Part shown: positions 25,647 to 32,237 of the stretch, one piece after another
Layout: each line of letters opens with the position of its first letter
Numbering within the stretch: position 1 is the stretch's first letter
Assembly (NCBI GenBank): GCA_028692715.1
Contig: JAQUWU010000049.1
Span: 1-32,237 of the forward strand
Source: Paludibacter sp.
GTDB taxonomy: Bacteria; Bacteroidota; Bacteroidia; Bacteroidales; Paludibacteraceae
Direction: 5' to 3'
Length of the DNA stretch: 32,237 bases
The notes under the pieces: model-generated
What the model was told of the DNA's origin: nothing
The model's database searches: none
The model's input: the letters and a program-made list of their open reading frames with translations, nothing else
Translations under genes and position numbers: made by a program

Positions 25647-26897
25647 CTACATTACACTATTATAAATGGCACGAACTTTTAAACCGGCATCTTCCCATTT
25701 AATATTATTTACTTCTTCAAGTCCTAATTTGCTAAGACTTTCAAACATAGCCGGATTTTTTACGATAGAATAGATTGCATCTGCCATCGCATCGATGTCC
25801 CAATAATCAGTTTTTATTGCATGCGATAATATTTCGGCACATCCAGATTGTTTTGAGATAATACTAGGTGTTCCTATTTGCATTGCCTCAAGTGGCGAAA
25901 TGCCAAATGGCTCTGACACAGAAGGCATCACATAAACATCACTTTCTGCTAACATTTCATGTACTTGTCTACCTTTTAAAAAACCGGTAAAATGAAAACG
26001 ATCAGCAATTTTCCGTTTTGCCACCAGATCAATCATTTCCTGCATCATATCGCCACTACCGGCCATAACAAAACGAACATTTTTAGTCTTTTGTAAAACC
26101 CTGTATGCTGCTTCTACAAAGTACTCAGGTCCTTTTTGCATAGTAATACGACCTAAGAAAGTAACCACTTTATCTTTTCTGGGCGTTTTAGTAAAACCAT
26201 CAATATCATGAAGAGGTTCAACAGCATTATGAACAGTTGTAACTTTATTCGGATCCTGATAATACTTTTCAATGACAATTTTTCGGGTTAAATCACTTAC
26301 TGTTATTATATGGTCGGCTGCATCCATACCCCGTTTTTCGATTCCGTAAACCGTAGGATTTACCTGTCCGCGACTGCGGTCAAAATCAGTTGCATGTACG
26401 TGAATAACCAATGGTTTTCCCGAAATTTGTTTTGCAAAAACTCCTGCCGGATAAGTTAGCCAATCATGTGAATGTATAATATCAAAATCCATTTGATGTG
26501 CTAAAACACTTGCAACAGCCTCGTAATTTGAAATTTCTTCAATTAAGTTATCTGGATAACGACCAGAAAAATCTATACAGCCCAAATCATTGGTGTAAAT
26601 CCTATTAAAATTATATTTTATTCCATTTCTTAACCAGAAATACTCATCAGGATGCATCATTGAACCTATTCGAGAGTTTACATAATTCCAATCGTTTTCT
26701 TTCCAAACGACAGGGACATTACATGCTCCAACAATTTTCAAAAAACTCTGATCTTCATCTCCATGAGGTTTAGGAATTACAAATGTAATATTCATATCCG
26801 ATTGTAATGCCATCCCTCTCGTTAATCCGTAACTTGCTGTTCCTAAGCCACCTAATATATGGGGTGGAAATTCCCATCCAAACATTAATGCCTTCAT
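25647..26897 (-). CDS. GT4-family glycosyltransferase, glycogen synthase-like
   Basis: The 416-residue GT-B enzyme begins MKALMFGWEFPPHILGGLGT, where the glycine-rich loop contacts the nucleotide sugar. SHDWLTYPAG and HVHATDFDRSRG follow, then VVTFLGRITMQKGPEYF at the start of the second domain and the E-x7-E motif EPFGISPLE. It lies between a debranching enzyme (3-bp gap) and a GH57 enzyme (60-bp gap). That implies glycogen elongation from UDP- or ADP-glucose, as for the equivalent cluster in other Bacteroidota. The sugar donor cannot be told from the sequence. There is no signal peptide. Confidence 0.92.
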   Translation of the reverse strand: MKALMFGWEFPPHILGGLGTASYGLTRGMALQSDMNITFVIPKPHGDEDQSFLKIVGACNVPVVWKENDWNYVNSRIGSMMHPDEYFWLRNGIKYNFNRIYTNDLGCIDFSGRYPDNLIEEISNYEAVASVLAHQMDFDIIHSHDWLTYPAGVFAKQISGKPLVIHVHATDFDRSRGQVNPTVYGIEKRGMDAADHIITVSDLTRKIVIEKYYQDPNKVTTVHNAVEPLHDIDGFTKTPRKDKVVTFLGRITMQKGPEYFVEAAYRVLQKTKNVRFVMAGSGDMMQEMIDLVAKRKIADRFHFTGFLKGRQVHEMLAESDVYVMPSVSEPFGISPLEAMQIGTPSIISKQSGCAEILSHAIKTDYWDIDAMADAIYSIVKNPAMFESLSKLGLEEVNNIKWEDAGLKVRAIYNSVM

Positions 26898-26900
26898 ATA

Positions 26901-28841
26901 TTATTCGTTTTCGTATTTATTTAACACTTCTAACACCCTCAGGATTTCTGCTACACTCATGGCAAAAGACATGCCTCCATGGCCTTTATACGGAGGATTC
27001 CCATCAAATAATTCCGGCAAAGTTCCTACACAAAGTTCCGTCATTTCAGCTTCAAACCCTATTAACATTCTTTCTATAAACGATTTCCCGCTTTGTTTGT
27101 ATATGCGCAAATATGCCATAGCGAAAGCTCCAAATGTACAAGGCCAAGCCGGTCCATTATGATAATTACGATCACGCTCTAATTGACCACCAACATAATT
27201 TGGCCTGTAAAAACCACTTTTGGGGCTTAATGTACGAAGACCTTTAGGAGTCAATAATTCCTTAGTTGTGATATCTAAAACAGACTTCTGTTGCTGTCTG
27301 CTTAATGGAGAAAATTCTAATGCTACAGCTAAAATCATATTAGGGCGAACCTCGTAGTCTTCATAAAAACCATCAACAAAGTCATGTAAATAGGTCCCAT
27401 TCCAAAAAGTTTTTACAAAGGCTTCACGTGCAATTTCAGCCTGATAATCTAACAAATCGGCTGCATGTTCATTTCCTTTTTCGCGGGTTAGCTGCGAAGT
27501 AAACTTTAATGCATTATACCATAACGCATTAATCTCAACAACATAACCAGTCCTTGGCGTTATAGGTTTACCATTCTCAATTGCATTCATCCATGTAGCA
27601 GGTTTCCCTGTGCCATTTACAAACAGCAAGCCGTTATTATGTAAAAAAAGATTTGGGTGCTTTTGCTTACGAATAAAAGTAATAATTTCTGTAGCAAATT
27701 CTTCAAATCTGGAAGCTGCCTTTTGAAGTGATGTGGCTTTTGCATATTGTTGAATTGTCCACAAAAACCATAGTAAAACGTCGGGATCTGAAATTGCCTG
27801 TAATTTTATTTCTGCGCCCTCTCCACTCATAAATGTTTTTAAATCGGCTATTGAAGTTTCAATAATGCGATCAAAATAATCCATTCGGTCAATACTCAAC
27901 GTACAACCGGGCAAGGCAACAAACTGATCTCTTGCTCTTGCCCCAAACCAAGGATAACCGGCTAATAAATATGTTTTATCACCTTCTCTTTTGTAAAATT
28001 GTTGAGCAGAATTCTTTAAACAAGAAAACATATCTATCCTGTGACCCCTTTTAGTCAATTCATTATCCCACAAAATTTTTAATTTACGGGGCGAAATTTC
28101 AGAGATACCAGCCGAAAAAATGATTGATTCTCCTTTTTTTATTGACATTTCAAAATAACCGGGAACCAGTAAATCTTCCTTATAATCGTATCCCCTTTCC
28201 TTCTCCTTGAAATATTCGATATTTTTATACCAATCCGGGTGATGAATATATTCGTTTTTTTTCGAAAATTGCATACATAAAGATGGATAATTATTATAAA
28301 GACACAAGCTGCTACCATTAACAAGTTCTTTATAAGAAGTGTCAGCTAAATCATTTTCTTTAGTAAGACTATTTACACTTCTAAATGCCAAAAAGGGTTT
28401 AAAGCGCAATAATGTAGGAGTATGCGCCTCCAACAAAGTGTATTTTATCAGTACTCTGGGTTCAAATGAAACTAAAAGTCTTTCTTTGGAGAGAATAACA
28501 CCTCCGACCCTGTAAATTGTGCGCGAAATAACCTCACAATCAAACTGACGAATATACTTATGACCCTTCGGGCTATAATTATTATCTTCATATTTATTTA
28601 TTCCTAAATTAAACTCCGCACCATGTTGAATAACGGTTTCTGACAAAGAAGAAAGTAAAACATGATTCGAATTATCAATTTCAGGTAATGGAAGCACCAA
28701 TTGACCGTGATATTTTCTTGTATTACAATCAATTAATGTAGTACTATTATAAGCACCTGCCCTATTTGTTCGGATCATCTCTTTTGTAAGAGATTTATCA
28801 AGATTTATCAGCAGTGTTTTGTCAAAATTGAGATAACTCAT
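26901..28841 (-). CDS. Glycogen debranching enzyme (GH133 amylo-1,6-glucosidase type)
   Basis: The 646-residue enzyme removes alpha-1,6 branches of glycogen. An N-terminal beta domain (about 1-270; TNRAGAYNSTTLIDCNTRKYHG) precedes an (alpha/alpha)6 barrel. The barrel has GYPWFGARARDQFVALPGCT, with the conserved Asp after R, EINALWYNALKF and NYHNGPAWPCTFG with its glycine-proline-tryptophan signature. It is cytosolic, with no signal peptide. It is the first gene of the operon and is followed by the GT4 gene after only 3 bp. No perfect -7 box was found upstream. Confidence 0.94.
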   Translation of the reverse strand: MSYLNFDKTLLINLDKSLTKEMIRTNRAGAYNSTTLIDCNTRKYHGQLVLPLPEIDNSNHVLLSSLSETVIQHGAEFNLGINKYEDNNYSPKGHKYIRQFDCEVISRTIYRVGGVILSKERLLVSFEPRVLIKYTLLEAHTPTLLRFKPFLAFRSVNSLTKENDLADTSYKELVNGSSLCLYNNYPSLCMQFSKKNEYIHHPDWYKNIEYFKEKERGYDYKEDLLVPGYFEMSIKKGESIIFSAGISEISPRKLKILWDNELTKRGHRIDMFSCLKNSAQQFYKREGDKTYLLAGYPWFGARARDQFVALPGCTLSIDRMDYFDRIIETSIADLKTFMSGEGAEIKLQAISDPDVLLWFLWTIQQYAKATSLQKAASRFEEFATEIITFIRKQKHPNLFLHNNGLLFVNGTGKPATWMNAIENGKPITPRTGYVVEINALWYNALKFTSQLTREKGNEHAADLLDYQAEIAREAFVKTFWNGTYLHDFVDGFYEDYEVRPNMILAVALEFSPLSRQQQKSVLDITTKELLTPKGLRTLSPKSGFYRPNYVGGQLERDRNYHNGPAWPCTFGAFAMAYLRIYKQSGKSFIERMLIGFEAEMTELCVGTLPELFDGNPPYKGHGGMSFAMSVAEILRVLEVLNKYENE

Positions 28842-29161
28842 ATATTAAATCAGTTTAAATATCACATTAATTTACAGTATTCATAGTTAAATTAAGAGCA
28901 AAAAATAATCTTTCAAAAAAAAAACTGAAACCCATTTAATTCATCTTTAATTACGACCGCAATATATTAAATAAATATGAATTATAAAAGAGTAGATTTC
29001 ACTAAAATTACATATTTCTGTAGACATTTTCAACTACAATATTTAATCTATTGATTTTACGCCGTTTGCAAATACGGTAAAGTTAACACATTTAAAATTC
29101 ATTTTTTTGAAAATATATATACTTTTTGAATAAAAAATACGTTAACTCACTTGAGAAATTG
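28842..29161. other. Divergent intergenic region between the glycogen operon and rhomboid gene
   Basis: No gene is seen in this very AT-rich stretch. CCGT-N8-ACGG (29062-29077), flanked by TTTAC and GTAAA, is an inverted repeat around TTTGCAAA and stands out as a possible operator. No exact TAnnTTTG box was found for the debranching gene on the minus strand. Confidence 0.35.
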
Positions 29162-29169
29162 TAACTTTG
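29162..29169 (+). promoter_or_regulatory. -7 box of the rhomboid/Wzz-like operon
   Basis: TAACTTTG matches the consensus exactly. No clear -33 TTTG is found at the right distance. Transcription would start near 29176, about 22 nt before the TTG start at 29198. Confidence 0.45.
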
Positions 29170-29197
29170 CATTAAAATTTTAAATACTAACAGCAAT

Positions 29198-29854
29198 TTG
29201 AACAATTCTCCAGAGAAAAGGCAATTTTTTTATGCTATTTTCATACCATTTACAATGGGGTTGTTAATGGTTGCAAGTTTTATACTTGAAAAAGGAATGA
29301 ACTGGGACTTTCATGCCGGAGGAGTATTCCCCCGTAAAATTGAAAGTCTTTTAGGTATATTTTCCATGATTTTCGTACATGCAAACTGGGGACATTTGGC
29401 AAACAATTTACTATCATTTGAAATTTTATCCGGAATGTTATTTATTGCTTACCGTGATATTGCAATAAAAATATTGATATCAACTTGGTTTTTCAGTGGT
29501 GTAATTTTATGGATAATTGGTAGAGGAAATTGGCACATTGGAGCAAGTGGGTTAATATATGCATTAGCATTTTTTTTATTTTTCAGTGGTTTAATTCGTA
29601 AATACACACCATTGATAGCTATTTCACTCGTTGTTGCCTTCGTTTACGGGAATATGATTTGGCACATTATACCTTGGCAAGTTAATGACCCAATTTCATG
29701 GGAAGGGCATTTATCAGGTGGTGTAGTTGGATTATTTTGTGCCATTTGGTTCAGACATGATGGACCACAAAAACCAGTTAAAATTTGGGATAATGATACG
29801 TATGACGAACAATTAAATACTGATTTAGAAGACATTTATAATGACGATATATAA
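29198..29854 (+). CDS. Rhomboid-family intramembrane serine protease
   Basis: The 218-residue protein has six hydrophobic segments and the full rhomboid active site. It shows H66-LAN-N70 in the second helix, the nucleophile S117 in GASGLIYA and the catalytic H171 in EGHLSGG. It would cleave membrane-anchored proteins within or near the bilayer; its substrates are unknown. The reading frame begins with TTG at 29198. The next Met is residue 20, inside the first helix, and the -7 box placement also favours the TTG. The tail after the last helix is acidic and soluble. It lies 35 bp upstream of the Wzz-like gene. Confidence 0.88.
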   Translation: MNNSPEKRQFFYAIFIPFTMGLLMVASFILEKGMNWDFHAGGVFPRKIESLLGIFSMIFVHANWGHLANNLLSFEILSGMLFIAYRDIAIKILISTWFFSGVILWIIGRGNWHIGASGLIYALAFFLFFSGLIRKYTPLIAISLVVAFVYGNMIWHIIPWQVNDPISWEGHLSGGVVGLFCAIWFRHDGPQKPVKIWDNDTYDEQLNTDLEDIYNDDI

Positions 29855-29889
29855 AAGAATATAAAAAAAAACTCTTACAATTTAAGAAT

Positions 29890-30852
29890 ATGGAAGAAAA
29901 AAACTCAAAAGAAATTAATTTACTTCAACTCATTACACTTTTATTAGACTGGCTAAAAAAAGTATTTATTGGGTTTGTAAATATATTAGGTAGTATTTTA
30001 AAATTAAGTTACAGACAATTTATTGTACTGATAATAGTCGTCGGAGTGAGTGTTGTTATTGGTCAATACTTAGCTCGTAAGTCTGCAAGGGTGTATAAGG
30101 CCGAAGCCATGGCAATGATTTACGGGAGTGATGCTCAAACGGTTATAGAAATTTCCAAGCAACTTGAAAATTCGTCACCACTTAACCCATTAACAACACT
30201 GGGAACAAAATTATCATTACCCGATAGTGTCGCTAAAAACATCGTTGAATTTCACACATACTATGTTATTGATTACATGAAAGATAGCGTAGCTGACATA
30301 GTCGATTTCAAAAACAACCATTCACTTACTGACACAACCAATATCAGAATGAAAGATCGGGTTTATTTCAGAATACTAACAAAAAATATTGCTCAGGTAC
30401 CCCTTGTTCAGGAAGCATTATTAAATCATTTAAACAACAACAAAGTATTAAAAGATGGATTTGAAAATAAAAGGAATGAATACTCACAAAAAATTATAAT
30501 ATGTGATATTGAATTGAAACGAATTGATAGTCTTGCAAAAGTTTCCTATTTCAAAGAAAATGACAAACAATTGCGCTTTGACAAAAACAAATTAATTGTG
30601 GGTGAACAACAGAAACAATTATTTTGGGGAGAGCTCTTAAGACTTCAAGAATTAAAATCAATTGCTCAAGAAAAACTCTCAGAATTTAAACAACCTATAA
30701 ATCTGCCATCAGATTTTGTTGTAATTCCTATTCCTATAAATGGTCGGATCAAATATGGAATTTATAGCCTCTTAATAGGCTACATTCTTTCTCTTTTGAT
30801 TGCTGTAATTTTAGAGAATTATAAAAAAGTATTCAAATATTTAAGAAGCTAG
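29890..30852 (+). CDS. Wzz-like chain-length-determinant family membrane protein
   Basis: The 320-residue protein has a cytosolic N-terminus, a first membrane helix (about 44-60), a mostly alpha-helical periplasmic region with a long helix (about 186-265), and a second helix (about 289-308) with a short basic tail. This is the Wzz/polysaccharide-co-polymerase layout seen in many Bacteroidota. It has no kinase domain and no strict Pro-rich motif, so it may set the length of a surface polysaccharide or serve a related scaffold role. No polysaccharide synthesis genes are nearby. It is probably co-transcribed with the rhomboid gene and ends at the terminator at 30870. Confidence 0.78.
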   Translation: MEEKNSKEINLLQLITLLLDWLKKVFIGFVNILGSILKLSYRQFIVLIIVVGVSVVIGQYLARKSARVYKAEAMAMIYGSDAQTVIEISKQLENSSPLNPLTTLGTKLSLPDSVAKNIVEFHTYYVIDYMKDSVADIVDFKNNHSLTDTTNIRMKDRVYFRILTKNIAQVPLVQEALLNHLNNNKVLKDGFENKRNEYSQKIIICDIELKRIDSLAKVSYFKENDKQLRFDKNKLIVGEQQKQLFWGELLRLQELKSIAQEKLSEFKQPINLPSDFVVIPIPINGRIKYGIYSLLIGYILSLLIAVILENYKKVFKYLRS

Positions 30853-30869
30853 AACAGCTTTAACAGTAA

Positions 30870-30910
30870 AATAAAACCCGGGAAGCTTTTAATTGCATCC
30901 GGGTTTTATT
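30870..30910. terminator. Bidirectional terminator between the Wzz-like gene and nspC
   Basis: AATAAAACCCGG (30870-30881) and CCGGGTTTTATT (30899-30910) form a perfect 12-bp stem with a 17-nt loop. It lies between convergent genes and has T-rich sequence on the exit side in both directions. Confidence 0.8.
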
Positions 30911-30937
30911 ATTTGTAATTTTATTTTCAACATTTTG

Positions 30938-32068
30938 TCATGAAAGTCTTCGCTTAAAATCGTCATACCCGAATTCCCGAATCATTTTAAATTCGTTTTC
31001 TTTTGTCCAAATTCCAATTCCGGGATGTGAAACGCCATTGAACATTGTGGTTTTAACCATTGTATAATGTATCATATCTTTGAAAATAATTTTATCTCCA
31101 ATTTTCAATTCATTTTCAAAAGACCAATCCCCATAGAAATCACCTGACAAACAACTATTACCACCCATTCTGTAAGTAGACTTTCCGGCAATTGCATCTG
31201 TTGCTCCAACTATTGCCGGTTTATATGGCATTTCTAAGCAATCGGGCATGTGGCATGCAAAAGAGACATCGAGCATCGCAGTTTTAATTCCTTTGTTTTC
31301 AACAATATCAACAACCGAAGAGACAAGCACACCGGTTCGCCATGCAAAAGCACTTCCCGGCTCAAGAATTAATTGTAAATGAGGATATTTATTTTTAAAT
31401 GATTGGAGTAAACGAATCAGGTGGTCAACATCATACCCTTCACGGGTCATCAAATGTCCACCTCCCATGTTCAACCATTTTATTTGTGAAAAATATTTTC
31501 CAAACTTATCTTCAACTACGGTCAATGTTTTTTCCAAATCAAATGAAGAAGATTCGCACAAGGTATGAAAATGAAGCCCTTCAACTCCTTCAGGAAGTTT
31601 TTCTCCAATTAAATCCGCAACAACTCCAAGTCTTGAACCGGGTGCACATGGATTGTACAAATCTGTTCCCACCTCTGAATATTCGGGATTAATTCTTAAT
31701 CCGCAGGAGATATTATTGAATTGTGTTTGCGGATAAAAACGCTCAAACTGTTGTAGCGAATTAAAAGTAATATGGCTGCTGCAATTCATTATTTCTGGAA
31801 ATTCCTTATCGGTATAAGCAGGTCCGTAGGTGTGCGCAGGACTCCCCATCTCTTCGAAAGCCAATCGTGCTTCAGCCAATGAACTTGCCGTAGAATAAGG
31901 AATATATTCCCTCACAACAGGGAAAACACTCCACATGGCAAATGCTTTGAACGCAAGAATAATTTCGACACCTGCGCGCTCTTTGACCGAACTGATTAGT
32001 TCAAGATTTTTACGAAAAGCAACTTCATCCAGTACATAACATGGAGAAGGGATAGAATTATAATTCAT
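30938..32068 (-). CDS. nspC: Carboxynorspermidine/carboxyspermidine decarboxylase
   Basis: The 376-residue PLP enzyme of fold type III has the cofactor lysine K41 in ILAFKAFAMWSVF. The phosphate-binding glycines are in LNMGGGHLMT, LEPGSAFAWRTG follows, and the catalytic cysteine motif is SCLSGDFYGDW. These are typical of NspC, which releases CO2 from carboxyspermidine or carboxynorspermidine as the last step of the spermidine route used in gut and marine Bacteroidota. The partner dehydrogenase is not in the window. A perfect -7 box TAAGTTTG (32090-32083, minus) lies about 15 nt upstream of the start. Length is normal. Confidence 0.95.
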   Translation of the reverse strand: MNYNSIPSPCYVLDEVAFRKNLELISSVKERAGVEIILAFKAFAMWSVFPVVREYIPYSTASSLAEARLAFEEMGSPAHTYGPAYTDKEFPEIMNCSSHITFNSLQQFERFYPQTQFNNISCGLRINPEYSEVGTDLYNPCAPGSRLGVVADLIGEKLPEGVEGLHFHTLCESSSFDLEKTLTVVEDKFGKYFSQIKWLNMGGGHLMTREGYDVDHLIRLLQSFKNKYPHLQLILEPGSAFAWRTGVLVSSVVDIVENKGIKTAMLDVSFACHMPDCLEMPYKPAIVGATDAIAGKSTYRMGGNSCLSGDFYGDWSFENELKIGDKIIFKDMIHYTMVKTTMFNGVSHPGIGIWTKENEFKMIREFGYDDFKRRLS

Positions 32069-32090
32069 TCTGATTTTTTTTGCAAACTTA

Positions 32091-32237
32091 CATAAAAAAA
32101 TGAAAAAAGACTATCTAATTCTACTTTGACAGATTAAAACGATAATACTTTTTCTATTAATATTTTGATATAAACAATGTAATTTTTATAGAAATACATA
32201 TTGATATATCACTTATATTTAGTATCTTAGCAGTGGA
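32091..32237. other. Right-edge intergenic sequence
   Basis: AT-rich with no gene. TATCTTAG near the right edge (32222-32229) is close to the -7 consensus and may belong to a plus-strand gene beyond the window. Confidence 0.25.

Overview
The window is AT-rich chromosomal DNA from a member of the Bacteroidota, most likely Bacteroidales/Marinilabiliales or a close relative. The evidence is the phylum-type -7 promoter box TAnnTTTG, a DUF5686 outer-membrane protein, GldB and PorT, the debranching enzyme-GT4-GH57 glycogen cluster, and an NspC-type polyamine enzyme. There are 27 protein-coding genes, two of them only inferred at or near the left edge as part of an insertion event. No rRNA, tRNA or CRISPR array was seen.

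Layout. 1-120: the 5' end of an IS1595-type transposase gene, apparently inserted a few codons into an older gene. 163-678: an Rrf2-family iron-sulfur regulator with inverted repeats at both ends. 907-4821: a DUF5686 outer-membrane protein, then a GtrA-like protein and a CDP-alcohol phosphatidyltransferase that overlap. 4907-12294, minus strand: one long efflux operon read cupin > TetR > small membrane protein > TolC > adaptor > RND pump > DUF2141 protein, with a palindrome at its promoter. 12295-12897: a gene-free stretch with nested inverted repeats and the promoter of a diacylglycerol-kinase-like gene (12898-13833). 13815-15981, minus: a sugar-kinase/RapZ-C fusion and a sugar-phosphate nucleotidyltransferase, resembling an AmgK-MurU cell-wall recycling pair with a built-in amino-sugar sensor. 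16329-21079, plus: pyrG, yidC and gldB. 21142-21309: a small 2[4Fe-4S] ferredoxin. 21682-22374: porT. 22429-23820: arginine decarboxylase. 24321-28841, minus: glycogen/alpha-glucan operon. 29198-30852, plus: rhomboid protease and a Wzz-like protein. 30938-32068, minus: carboxynorspermidine decarboxylase.

How the genes fit together. Two decarboxylases (22429-23820 and 30938-32068) fit the arginine > agmatine > putrescine > carboxyspermidine > spermidine route. The glycogen operon handles intracellular alpha-glucan. YidC, GldB, PorT and the DUF5686 protein all concern the envelope. The kinase-RapZ/nucleotidyltransferase pair is the most intriguing regulatory possibility. Four convergent or operon-end junctions carry clear hairpin terminators, while the convergent pair at 13815-13833 overlaps and has none.
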